From Patella vulgata (Eukaryota > Mollusca > Gastropoda > Patellidae): a DNA stretch of 64,000 nucleotides. A program made the position numbers and the translations under genes. The stretch is taken from positions 77,682,059 through 77,746,058 of the forward strand of contig NC_065883.2 in NCBI RefSeq assembly GCF_932274485.2, in the 5' to 3' direction. This document shows, in pieces, positions 1 through 12,300 of this stretch (position 1 is the stretch's first letter; each line of letters begins with the position of its first letter). The notes beneath the pieces are model-generated. The model was not told where the DNA came from and did not search any database. It saw only the letters and a list, made by a program, of their open reading frames with translations.

Positions 1-314
1 CCAAACAAGGTTACTCCTTCTAGACGCAGAAAGAAAATGGAAAAAAAACATCCACCCAACACAGTCTGTCTGGGTCATTCTGGGACTAACATAGTGCAAT
101 TTTGTTTCCATATTTCACTTGGCGTTTATTTTGCAGTAGGAGGAAATCAGAGGACCCCGTAAAAACCCACGAGGTCAGCCAGGTGAAGCTACTCCTCGTT
201 ATGTAATGTGTACAAGCTATTAATCGAAATCAAAACTAATGTTCCAAGGTGCCAGCAATAATATCAATGATCTGAGCTGTGACGACGACCCGGCAATATA
301 TAGGGCAAAAATAC

Positions 315-442
315 TGGTAGTACGTGATTCCGTAGAATGGTGGAGTTAGTGCCGGTTATCCTGACGGACACCTGTATTATACATGACAAAATTAACCTGG
401 TAGTACGAGATTCCGTAGAATGGTGGAATTAGTCCTGGTTAT
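315..442. repeat. two-copy tandem repeat interrupted by a SINE
   Basis: A unit containing the words GGTAGTACGTGATTCCGTAG and GGTTATCCTGAC occurs twice in a row. The second copy is split by the SINE at 443-630 and resumes after it, so the tandem repeat is older than the SINE insertion. Confidence 0.6.
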
Positions 443-630
443 GAAATGAAATGAAATGGGGTTTAACGTCCTACTGTTTTGCTCCGAACTGGGCTAATGA
501 AGACAGGCATACGCCATACATTGTGTTATGAGGGAAATTTTGCCCGGACAGCGGCACTACGGCCTACTCTTATATCGAATTCCAACTGTCAAGGGATCTT
601 TTACGTGCACGCCAATTTGTACACGGGACA
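443..630 (-). mobile_element. SINE-A copy, 5'-truncated, with target-site duplication
   Basis: On the minus strand this is the 3' half of the most abundant SINE family of the window (called SINE-A here): body, then GGACGTTAAACCCCATTTC and a short (ATTTC)n tail. It is flanked by an 11-bp direct repeat GTCCTGGTTAT at 432-442 and 631-641, the mark of target-primed insertion. The tRNA-like head is absent, as expected of 5' truncation. Confidence 0.8.
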
Positions 631-948
631 GTCCTGGTTATCCTGACTGTATTATTATACAGGGCAAAATCACAACAATAGCTTTTTGTTTGTTATATAT
701 ATAAATACTGAGGTATAATTGTCAAGATATTTGGAGATATTTATTTATCTTGGGGTACCCTATCAATGACAGACAGTACGACTTAGAGATGAAATTTCTT
801 GGCCAACATTGGGATCAAACACAGGACCCCCAGGTTAGTGAGCCAATGTCTTACTCACTGAGTCACAGCAGCTCCAGTTATGACTTGAATTCTCAAACCA
901 ATCTATATCCCAAGGGAATTTCTGATGACCACATGTACATGTAGGAAC

Positions 949-1223
949 GGGGGGTTGGATGGCCGAATGGTTAGCACGAGCGCGCTGTATCATGAGGTCT
1001 GTCATTGAGTCAACTGGCATGGTTTCGAATCCCCGGTTGTACGTGACAAGGAGTAGGGTCGCCTGTCCAAACTCGTGGGTTTTCTCCGGGTCCTCTGGTT
1101 TCCTCCCACTGCTAAAGACCCCTACGCGCAAGCGAATTATTGAAATAAAATTAAACCATATGTTAGTCCCGAAATGACCTAGTTTGTGTCGAGTGGACGT
1201 TAAACCCAATTTCTCTCTCTCTC
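949..1223 (+). mobile_element. SINE-B copy, full length, with target-site duplication
   Basis: Reference copy of a second SINE family (SINE-B). The head is tRNA-like (Leu/Ser style): box A region TGGCCGAATGGTTAGCACG, box B region GGTTTCGAATCCCCGG. A body follows that contains ACTGCTAAAGACCCCTACGC, then the 3' end GGACGTTAAACCC and a (TC)n tail. A 12-bp direct repeat ACATGTAGGAAC flanks it at 937-948 and 1224-1235. The short open frames across this element are by-products of the repeat. Confidence 0.85.
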
Positions 1224-1305
1224 ACATGTAGGAACACTAGCCGAGTAGCGACATCACTATAACCCATATTTAGATCGCTTCTACATATTACTTACCAAGA
1301 GAAGA

Positions 1306-1580
1306 GTGAGAGAGAGAGAAATGGGGTTTAACGTCCACTCGACACAGACTAGGTCATTTCCGAACTAACATGGTTTAATTTTATTTCAATAATTCGCTTG
1401 CGTGTAGGGGTCTTTAGCAGTGGGAGGAAACCTGAGGACCCGGAGCAAACCCACGCGGTTGGACAGGCGACCCTACTCCTTGTCACGTACAACCGGGGAT
1501 TCGAAACCACACCGGTTGACTCAATAACAGGCTTTATGATACAGTGCGCACGTGCTAACCATTCGGTCATCCAACACCCC
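1306..1580 (-). mobile_element. SINE-B copy, near full length
   Basis: Minus-strand copy of SINE-B, starting with (GA)n (the reverse of its TC tail) and ending in the tRNA-like head at about 1,555-1,580. It lies tail to tail with the SINE-B at 949-1,223, so the two copies form an inverted pair only about 80 bp apart. Confidence 0.8.
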
Positions 1581-1887
1581 ACATTCCAAGATAAAGCAAG
1601 TAACAAACAATTCTAAATGTTTTAAAACAGTGGTATGCAAAACTGAACTTTACAGACACTCGTTGTTCCCAAAGACAATTATTAAGCACCTGGATGACAC
1701 TATAGTGCGCTCTCAATCAAAGGAGAGCTTTGAAACAGCTCTATCCACAAGAACTTAACGAACTCACTCGCGTATATGCTGTAACAGGCACTGCAATGTA
1801 CAGATTCAGATATTTAAAAGTAAACTTTAACTACACTGACATCAAATCGTCAGAAATTTTCACATCGGTATTGGGATAGTCTATACC

Positions 1888-1945
1888 AGTTTCAAGCCCA
1901 GTCGGTGCAGAACAGTAGGAAGTTAAACCCCCATTTCATTTCAAT
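1888..1945 (+). mobile_element. SINE-A 3' end fragment
   Basis: Only the last 55-60 bp of SINE-A are present: CAGTCGGTGCAGAACAGTAG, the TTAAACCC motif and the ATTTC tail. Confidence 0.6.
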
Positions 1946-1985
1946 ACTGGTAGGCTTTCGTCTATATGTTGAATATGAATACTTG

Positions 1986-2132
1986 ACAACTCATCCCAAA
2001 GACAACTCATCCCAAGACAACTCATCCCAAGACAACTCATCCCAATATAAGACAACTCATCCCAAGATAGAAGACAACTCATCCCAAGATAAAAGACAAC
2101 TCATCCCAAGATAAAAGACAACTTATCCCAAT
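1986..2132 (+). repeat. 15-bp tandem array GACAACTCATCCCAA
   Basis: About eight copies of GACAACTCATCCCAA, some separated by short ATAAAA-type spacers. The reverse-complement unit forms a second array at 2,474-2,588. Confidence 0.85.
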
Positions 2133-2473
2133 TTAGTTTTGTTTGGTTTAATACATGAGTCGAGATATCAACAATTTATTAAATAATACATTTTATTACA
2201 TCAACACATAATACATTTATATGGTTTTTTTTTCTTTATTTTCTATTGAAGTTTTTTCTTCTGTCAGTTAGTCTGTCAGTTTGTCGGTCCAAAGATTCCT
2301 CCACATCTTTTTAATAACTGGTTGTTGTTAACAGTTTGGTTTTTATAAGAATTCCACCGTTGGAATAACTTGAACTGCATGGATTTTTATAACAAAATCA
2401 GATTGGTCTGAGTTGTCTTCGAAGAAAGCAATTGTATTAACATAAATATAATTAACTAGCTCTTATATTTGTT

Positions 2474-2588
2474 GGGATGAGTTGTCTTATATCTCGACCC
2501 ATGTTTTAAGGTTGGGATGAGTTGTCTTCTATCTTGGGATGAGTTGTCTTATATTGGGATGAGTTGTCTTTGGGATGAGTTGTCTGTA
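2474..2588 (-). repeat. inverted 15-bp array TTGGGATGAGTTGTC
   Basis: About five copies of TTGGGATGAGTTGTC, the exact reverse complement of the unit at 1,986-2,132. The two arrays face each other across about 340 bp and could pair into a long stem. Confidence 0.85.
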
Positions 2589-2774
2589 TACCGTTGAATA
2601 CACCCCTAAAAGCATCAATATTACTATTGCACCCTCTACTGTAGTATTTCTTACAATATAAATCATAATTTAGGGGATCGGGAATGGGATCCTCATCAGG
2701 ATCATAACTTTGGGACTACAGGAGTATCTTCCACCGGTTGTAATCAAACATATAATCTCACCTAATGACTTCAG

Positions 2775-2939
2775 CAGTGGTTTGAGGTAAGAAAAATTAC
2801 GTTCTTTCATCCACGATTCTACATTTTTCCATTCATTGGCCGCTTTGAAACTTGTAAAGACTTTATCACCAAAATAACTGATTAGTCCAGTCATACAGGC
2901 AAAGAATATCCACTTTGTGAGAGAAATTTCTACAGACAT
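2775..2939 (-). CDS. probable first coding exon of an unidentified membrane protein
   Basis: A minus-strand open frame begins at the ATG at 2,937-2,939 and runs about 55 codons to a good donor (AG|GTGAGA, exon edge near 2,775). The peptide starts MSVEISLTKWIFFACMTG, with a single hydrophobic segment at about residues 8-24, then a basic and aromatic region ending FSYLKPLLKSL. I do not recognise the family; a short membrane-anchored N-terminus followed by a cytosolic helical domain is all I can infer. The rest of the gene would lie at lower coordinates or off the window, and I found no convincing second exon in 1-2,670. It is divergent from TBCE, with start codons about 395 bp apart. It could be spurious, but the unbroken frame, the donor and the placement next to a divergent promoter argue for a real exon. 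Confidence 0.4.
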
Positions 2940-3333
2940 GATGCTAAATTCGCTTAAATATAATCATTACGTATTCACACAATCTACTTAATCAGGCCCA
3001 CCATCCATCATCTCAAACTCTATTGACAATCTTTCGTTCTGTTCTGCTTAGTCGTGTTTACTCGTGAAGTCAAGCATGGAAACCGGAAGTTTATTTCTGC
3101 TTCGGTTATACAAAATTGCAGACTTCAGGAAATATATTCTCAAACGAATTACATAGTAAATCAATACAGGAGTCTGTATTAAAGTCATTTTTTGATATCC
3201 GTAGTATTTTTTAAATCAATACATATACATATTAAGACAAAATATTTTCATTACTGTACTGATTTTATAGTTCTGAAAAATATCGTTATGGGAAATAGTT
3301 TCGGTTGTGAAGATTAATACACCAAAATCTAAG
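2940..3333. promoter_or_regulatory. putative bidirectional promoter region
   Basis: The 394 bp between the two divergent start codons hold no repeat I recognise, unlike nearly all other intergenic DNA here. Both transcripts must start inside or close to this stretch. I see no convincing TATA element; the assignment rests on position alone. Confidence 0.4.
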
Positions 3334-3346
3334 ATGGACGCTTCAG
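3334..3346 (+). CDS. TBCE: TBCE exon 1 (coding part)
   Basis: Encodes MDAS plus the first base of a Glu codon, followed by donor GTGTGT. The start lies in AAGATGG, a good initiation context. Its phase (1) joins exactly to exon 2, giving MDASELRRKDG. Short, so less certain than the other exons. Confidence 0.7.
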
Positions 3347-6300
3347 GTGTGTGTATTTCTGTTAAAGAATACTTATTTTATTACTCATTTACTAAAATAA
3401 ATTTAATATCAAAAATGGAATGAATCCGTAATTAAGAGCTTTATCTAAATGATTAATGAAAACAACACACTATGTTATTGACAACTCGTTACTGCAGAGT
3501 CTGCATGGGTACCTGTATCCTTTTCTTTTTGGCTTTTTGCTGGATTCTGTGTTATCTTTATAAGAAAATAATGTTGGCAATGAATATAAGCAATAATAAT
3601 GTAAAATGTATTGAAGCGACCTGTATTGGGCACTATTACACTTTTCCACCTCTACCAGATCCTGTGGTCATAGATCGGAAAGTAGACTGTCGTAATGAAT
3701 AATCAGAATACCGTACCGCAATGGCCCGTCAATGGGTTGACAGATTTCTGATCCATGATTATATAGCGTTAACAGTCTATCAACCTCAAGGAATAAGGTG
3801 GCATGCTATCAGAAGGAATGACAGGTGGTCTGACCCAGACCCTGATTATTATTATTATTAACTGCAGTGTTAGCGAATGTGTAGTTATCTGTTGTACATA
3901 TGTAATGTCTCCATATTCTAGTCTATATAAAAAATAAATCAGCAAGATGGCGACGATTAGGAGGTAAAAGGCCTGTAAAATAAAAAAGCTACTGATCGAT
4001 TCCCCCCCCCCCCTCACACACACACACACACACACTCAACATCCCCTTAACATTTCAAGTCTTTATGACTATTGGAATTGGTAGTGGTGCAAAATGCAAT
4101 AGCGCTCTTTTAGGTACCGGTACTTTGTGAAAATGTAGCCCATACAAGATATGAGACTATTGTCTGTTTTAAAGGGACAATAACACTCTTGCCTGACAGC
4201 TCCAGAAAATAAAAATTAGCCTTATTCTAAGTATTAGATGTGTTAGTGTCCTACCTGTTGTGCAAATTATCCATTAAATCCTATTTTACTTGTCCAGAGG
4301 GTTCAAAAATATTTTTAAATCCAAGTCACATTTGAAAAGCTTTACGTCAAGCTTTTCAAATCATTTAGTTGAATTTTTCCAATTTTTTAAATTAGGTGTG
4401 TTAAGATGAAATTTGTATCATCAATTAATTGGAATATTGTAAAATAGTACAATTTGTTGACCAGAATAAAGATTGGGACATATTATTCAGTTACAATAAG
4501 AGTGGTATTGAGCCTTTAATATTAGAATTGTCTGGTCAATGTCATTTTGTTTGATTAATCACATAGATTATTTGGCGTTCATGGTTGACCTGACTACCTT
4601 TTATTTAGGGTTTGCAGGGAGAGGTCATATAGAATCCACCATGTAGAAGGCACGCTGGTGGGTCTAACATTTCCGTCCTCCTGTTTATTTAGGGATAGGA
4701 TCGAAATGTGAATCACATCAACCATAAATGCTGATTATTTTTTTTTGTCTTTGATTTTTTTTCTTTTTTTGTTTCTCAGAAAAAGACACTGGAATTTACT
4801 TTTCATCTGAAACTGACTGTTGTGCATGAAATCTGATAAAAAAAAGATTCAGTCTTATTACCATACTCAGTTGGTTGCCATTTTTTGTCTACAACTGCCG
4901 TCCATTTCTACATGCACGTGTACAACAAGATAACTGTTTTACAAATTTTATAGAAATTATTGTGTTATACTTTAACCAAACATCATTGCATGTACGTAAT
5001 TTAAGCCAAGGGCTAGCCCTGTTTGTTTTCGCTGGATAAGATGTACAGAAGTTACGTTGAAGAAGCTAAGCAGGGTAGGCATCTTTGTTCTAGAACTTGA
5101 TAGGTTTGTTCGCTAAATAAAATAAAACTCAACCAGAGAGTTTCAAGCTGCTGATAATGAAATGTACATGTTTATGTTTATTGAATTTGATATAGCGCTC
5201 ATTATTACATCTTTGATGTATTCAATGGCGCTTTACATGAACAATACTCTGGGCTGACTTAAGTGGAAATACTCTGGCTAACATAAGTGAAAATTCTCTG
5301 AGCTGACTTAAGTAGAAATACTCTGAGCTAACGTAAGTGGAAATGCTGGGGTCTGACTTAAGTGGAAATGCTGGGGTTGACTTAAGTGGAAATAATCTGG
5401 GCTGTCTTGGGGGAGGGAGGGCTTGACATTGATTCATGTCATTGAGTTATGTTCAATTTGATTTTGCAGAGTTAAGAAGGAAAGATGGAAGTCTGGTTGT
5501 CGTCGGTGATCGAATAGTGACAGATGATGGACATTATGCTACAATAAAATATATTGGAGAAGTTCCACCAACAAAAGGTGACTCATACATTCTAGTACTC
5601 AATATTTGTCCTGCATTAAACCGCTTAAATTGCTTCTTTTTCTTGGGTCAAGGCTCTTAAAAGGCGAATTAACATAAAACGTAGACTTTTAATATCTCAA
5701 TTCGAAGATGATTGCAATGATGCCATGCTTGATTCCTTGTTTATACTTGGTTATGATTGGATGCAGATTGTTCGTGGATAGCCCTGGTGGCTCATTGTGT
5801 AAGACGTTGTGTAGTCCCCCCTTGTCATTAGTGTAGGGCAGAGGGCCTGGCAAGTGACAACTGTCTAGTCCTTCAAATAGGACGAAAAACTACATTGGCA
5901 TGATGTAAAAGAACCTATGGCAGTTGGAATTTGAAATTTCCCTTCATTTCATAGCACACTGCATGGCGTATGCCCACCTTCATGATCCCTGTTGGTGTTG
6001 AACCCCATTTAATTTCAGATTGTTGGTGGATGTATTTTGGATGTATTTACAAGGTTATAGATATTGAATTTGAAAATAGCGATTGCATTTGATTGATTAA
6101 CTGCTATTTGAATTGAGTCATTTATACTAATGTGGCCAAATTATGGTCCCACAGAGTGATAAATAAAATAAAACCAAGTACGAACAATCCAAACCATTAG
6201 ACAAAATTCGAAGTCCTAAAAGGCAAAATAGTGTAATCAGCATATGGACTGTTCACCGTGTACAAAATACACGACAAGCAGTGGTAACAGGTGTCCGGAA

Positions 6301-9300
6301 GAGTAAGCTTAACCTGCCTTGCGCCACACCCGCCATAGCTGCATCCAAACTATTAGGCGAAATCTCGGTAAAAGAACAATTTTCATTAACGATCAGAGTA
6401 CAAGGTCAAAAAGCATACATTAACCAATCATAGTGCAAGGTCAAAAGGTGTACATTAACCAATCAGAGTGCAAGGTCAAAAGGTGTACATTATCCAATCA
6501 AAGTACGAAGTCAAAAGGCATACATTAACCAATCAGAGTGAAAGGTCAAAAGGTGTACCGTAACCAATCAAAGTACGAGGTCAAAAGGCATATATCGTTA
6601 ATCGTCATTTTCGTCCATTTTGTCTGCAGATTTCTGTGCCTAATTGCTGCTTTCGGTACCAACAATAATTGTGAGGAAAGTTTCTTTGGACACATGTGGT
6701 CGCACTCAGTGTAAATCAGTCTTTATGTTTGGGTGTTGTATATTTACCAAGTTTATGGTTGGGTGTTGTGTATATATTGTATATTTACCATGTTTATGGT
6801 TGGGTGTTCTGTATACATTGTATATATGTTGTATATTTACCAGTTTTTTGGTTGGGTGTTGTGTATATATTGTATATTTTGTATATTTACCAGGTTTATG
6901 GTTGGGTGTTGATTGGGACGAACAAGATAGAGGGAAACATGATGGTACACATAATAACATCAAATATTTTTCAACCAGGTAAATTATAATTTTACATACA
7001 GGAATATATACATCACTCAATAAAACCAGGTAACTTATAATCTTAAATAGGTTACCATGTGTTTGCACCAGGGATCTTAATCGGCTGTTTTTTGTCGGCT
7101 TAAGCCGATTGATCTTTAATCTAGCCGATTAGTAAAACAATGAACCGGCCACGTATCATAAATCAATCTACTTTCGGCCGATTACAAAGAGTTAATTATT
7201 ACTCGTTGATTAAGAAATCCATCAAAGAGTCAATCATTACAATGAATACCTTCGGCTTATTTCATAAATAAACAACTTAATTGAGGTAATCATGCCAAGT
7301 ACTTGAACACCTCGCAGAATGACACCAGGAAACGTAAATGAGATTTAAATGAAGATGGTGATGACGGCATTGACCTTGAACTTCAAGCATGCACGTCGTC
7401 AATGGAAGTTCCAAAAGCCGGAGATCTCCCACGTCCAATATAGGTCAACCAAATTATTGGCAATAAAAGACAATATTAATCTGACGATCATACCTGCGCA
7501 GCAAAGAAAGACGATGGCAGAACAAAGAGTTTAATTCCCAAATCTATAGAAATTGTTTCAAACCGGGCGTTAATCCGAAATGCGTATGATCATAGCAAAA
7601 AGAAACATTGCCATCGAAAATTATGAACAATTGAACGATTTGACAGAACAGCAGGGACATGAAATGACAAAAAAATTATATCGTGATTTTAATTGTTGTG
7701 GTGAATTTATTTCTTTAATATCCAGTGAAATTGAGGAAGATATCCGAACTAGTCCTGCTGCATTAATTCTCGACAATTGTATAATACGGGTAACACTGAA
7801 AATAAACTAATCGGAATCATGACAATTGACCGTGTGACCTCTCGCACGTACAGCATATTTCCAAGTTCCGACTATACACTGAAACTGATTTGTGCTACGT
7901 TATTATTTATATACTTATATACTTTGTTATTTTTATATATATTAACGTGCTTACAAATAAAATAATTTAAAACCCATTTGTATGTACTTGTAGTTTTTAC
8001 TAATTTATAAGCAAAAGTAGGAATATACAATGCAAGTTGCTGAAATAATAATATGACTATAAATGTCGATACTATAGCGATGTCTGAATACAAGTATGCA
8101 ATTACAAAGATCTTGTTTATTCGGAGTTTCAGCTATTATTATCCGGAATACGTTATGCAATTAGTGAATTATGCAATTACTGTCGTGAATAGAGTATGCA
8201 TAAACTTACATGTTTGTTGATGAAAAGACGACTAATCCGTTAGGCCTAACTGTGGCCAGTTCATTTCAAAATGGATTAAGAACCCTGGTTTGCACCCAGT
8301 TCCATATTGTCTATAAGATTCCCCACGGTTTCTACCAACGAGCTCCATGTTGTCTGAGAGATTCCCCAAGGTTCCCACCACCCAGTTCCATGTTGTCTGT
8401 CAGATTCCCCATGGTTCTGGTAAACAAAACCACACCACTTGCCTCAATGAAAGACCTTATGATCTAAAGTGCACACCATCTAACAGAAACAATTATTTAT
8501 TATTTTTAGGTACGTGAAATCAGGTTCGTTCGTTCGCCCTCAGAAAGTGAATACAGGAATAACGTTTATATCAGCTGTAAGAGATCGTTATGGTTTAAAA
8601 TCAGATCACGATGCTGGAGTTAAAACGGATGAACTATTTGTCGTGGGAACTGGCAAAACTACAGTGGTTGAAATGGTCGGAGCAAAATCTCTGAATCTTA
8701 GGCAAAGGTGAGTTTTACTTTTTTCAGATAAAAATACCTGGGACCGTACAATATTAAACATTTATATTTTCATAAAATTTCGTCATTTCTCATAGAATTA
8801 TCATAAAATGGTAAAATATCATAAAAACTATAAAATTTCAAAATTTCTAAAAAAAATATATTTCAAAATATAGAACTAATCATAAATTGCTGCTCTTAAT
8901 AATAAATTTCTATACTAATAAATCCGAATATGATCCCCCAGCTTGTTGCTCCCTTTCATTTACTATTTGACAGTGTTCAGTCATTGTTATGTGTGGGTAT
9001 ATGAACATAGGAGAAAATGACTGTGACTCTTACCCACACATCACTAGCTGAACACTACTTCATGGATCGGAGATAAGTTATATATATAAAAAATCACAAT
9101 ATTTGATAGTGATAAAAACATTATAAAACTATCATAAAATTTGATAGAAACATGATAAAATAATCATAAAATTTGATTGAAGCTTTCATGAAAATATATA
9201 AATTTTTGACAAAAATCTGTGTACAGTGTCTGTAATACAAATTTGACCCAAACATTTAAAATTGACTGGTTGCAATCCTAGATTTATGTCAGTCTAATTA

Positions 9301-12300
9301 AAATATAGATCTATATTTCGTTTCTTTTTTATACTTTCTATGGCCTACATTTAGATCTAACTTAGCTTACTCTTCCGGACACCTGTTACCACTGTTTGTC
9401 GTGTATTTTGTACACGAGGAGCAGTCCATTTGCTGGTTACACTATTTTGCTTGAATACACTATTTTGCCTATAAAGTTTTTTAGGACTTCGAATTCTGTC
9501 TTATGGATTGGATTGTTTGTACTTGGTTTTATTTTATTTAAGTTATAGTGGGAGTTCACGTTCTATGACGTCAGGTACCAAGCAAGCAACATTTGACCCG
9601 ATAACGTCAGTCATTCGATTAACCAATAAGCGACCGCCATGTATTTTTTATCTACTTTTGCTTTGTTTCGATTTCTATTGGCGCTAATGTCTACCCACAG
9701 TTCCGCGCAAAAAAGGTCAAACACTCGATTCGACAGACCATTTTATTGGCTGACCCCTCATTTTTTATCTACTTTTGCTTTGTTTCGATTTCTATTGGCG
9801 CTAATGTCTACCCACAGTTCCGCGCAAAAAAGGTCAAACACTCGATTCGACAGACCATTTTATTGGCTGACCCCTCATTTCAAGCAGAACACAAGTTAAA
9901 TAACAAGTCTTCCAGATCCAAATGTAGTAAAGACGAAATTTTGAAGTATAAAAAACGAAAAGAAATTAGATCTGTGTTTTAATCAGATTGAGAGTTATGT
10001 CATCAAGCTATTAGTTTTATTTTTTCGTGAGATTATGCGGCTGTCCCCTATGACCGTGAGATAAACAAACCAGAAGTAGCATAACGTAACCAGACTTTTA
10101 ACTCTTGTTATCCTTCCACCTCAAAGCCTGGCAGAAAATATACATTCCATCCCTTTTCTTTACTTCTACTTCAAAAATACAACAAAAATCAACACAGAAA
10201 ACGGGGAAAAGGGAGATAACTACTAAAATATAACAGGAGATTATATTCATGGATAACCAGATGTAGGAATTTATTGATGTCCTGTGTCCTGTTGCAGTAG
10301 GCAGCCGCAGTGACTCAGCGAGTAAGACAGTGGCTCGCTAACCAGGAGGTTCCTGGTTTGATCCCTGTGTTGATCGAGAAAGTTCTTAAGGATTTTCCAG
10401 CACTGTATTCCCTTGTCATTGGTGCAGGACAGAGGGCCTGGAAAAGAACAGCTGTCTAGTTATTTGGATGGGACGAAAACCATAAATCAAGGTCCCATGT
10501 ACACTTTGCTCATAAAAGAGCACTTAGCAGTTGGAATTCGGATGGGACAAAAAAATCAAGGTTCCGTGTACACATTGACATGCACGTTAAAGATCCCTTG
10601 GCAATTGGAATTCGATATAAGAGTAGGCCATTGTGCCGCTGTCCGGGTCAAATTTCTATCCCAGCACACTGTATAGCGTATGCCTGTCTTCATTAGCCCA
10701 GTCGGAGCAGATCAGTAGGACGTTAAACCCCATTTCATTTTCATTCCTATTTCAGTAAACTAGCAGACCTGCTGGAAGTAGATGTCAAAGGTCTTCCTGT
10801 ATATGGAGCAGGACAGGATGACCTTTCAACTCTGACCCCTAATTTAGTAGAGGTCAACCTTGGGAAGAATTTGCTATCGTCATGGAAATCTGTAGCAGAA
10901 ATCGTTAGACAGTTACCCAAATTAACTAATTTAATTCTCAGGTAAGATGTCAATGGTATTGAATTTGCTAGTGAATATCAGGAAATGGACTATAGTTAAT
11001 TTCTGACCAGGGTCATTCAGTGCTTGCCACGAAGAATCACTGCGTGAGTACTCCATTACTCACGCAAACAAGACTCTGCGTGAGTTTGGCGAGTAACTCA
11101 CTTACTCACGCAAAATGTTCAGAGGGGAGTAAAATTATAATAGAGACCAAGAACTCTGACAAATGGATGCTAGGCCTAGATTCCATTGATTAACTTCCAT
11201 TCCAAAGATGTAAGACTTTATTTTCTAATGTTCTTCACTAGAAGTGAGCCTTCTTGTGATTTGTAATATTATAAATACATGTATTAATTCAATACTTGAA
11301 CTTTTATTCATTCTATTTCCAAAAAGAAAACCTATTTATGCGAGTGCCTAGATTAATTTAATAAAGAATAATAAAATAATATTTTGTCCGACTGATTTTG
11401 ACTGAATGTGAAAATAATAGTAGTTTACTTATAAAAAAAAAATGAAAGGTTTCTGTCGAAGGAACAAAGCCAACCAGTGAAAATAATACTAGTCGATCAT
11501 GTGTAAAGTCTAATGTAAGACCCTGGTCGTTTGGGGTCATATTCATCTTTATTAAAACAAAATTTTCCGTTATCCTGTTTAGCTAAGATAAGAAGGTTTT
11601 CAGAAATACGTCTCTACACTTTTGTAATATACATTTGGTGTTTGAAAATCATAGAATGTACTGTTGCCCCACGATGTTACAGTGGCATCGTCTGCTAAAA
11701 TATACTAATAATAGTTTAGTAATTAAATAGCACAATGTCAACGCACCGTGTTCTGACTTTATTCAAATCCAAATAGTTCTTGGCATTTCTAACTTTATTA
11801 TTGTTTAATATTTATTTTAAAATGAAACCACTATTCAAAATATAGTCATAGAAACTAGAAAATGACATTATATACGTTACAACATTCTACACATTTTCAT
11901 ATCTCTTAATATTTCTCGCGAGAATTCTACTTTGGATTTCAGTTAAATTAACCAATCATAAAAATTATACTTTGCAAGCCCGAAATAATTTCTTTTACTT
12001 TATTCTATTCTTAGTAACCTTGTGTAATCCGAATAATATTATCGCAGTGCAGCGGTGGGACTCAGAGAAAACCAACAAGGTTGAACAGGCGACCCTGCTC
12101 CTTGTCACGTTCAAGCAGGGAATCGAAACCACGCCATTTGACTCAATGACAGACCTTATGAGCTAACATGCAAGCATTAAACCATTCCCCCCGCCCCCCA
12201 TTAAAAAAACCATTCAGAATATAATACGCTAAAGATACATTATATAAGAACTAAGTGGGTCTATTAAAGATAAATTGTCACGAAAAGTATTTATAGGGTA

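Noticed and set aside
835-1616. Open frames with repeated protein words (RGFETTPVDSMTDFMIQ, SRVACPTSWVFSGSSGFLPLL) here and at 24.6, 31.7 and 46.6 kb
   Set aside because: They are translations of SINE-B on both strands; the repetition comes from the element, not from a gene family.
3472-3702. 76-codon frame with a hydrophobic segment in TBCE intron 1
   Set aside because: No homology recognised, no splice or promoter context, lies within a spliced intron; typical chance frame.
9639-9982. Frame with a 39-residue protein repeat
   Set aside because: Product of a 117-bp non-coding tandem duplication whose length happens to be a multiple of three.
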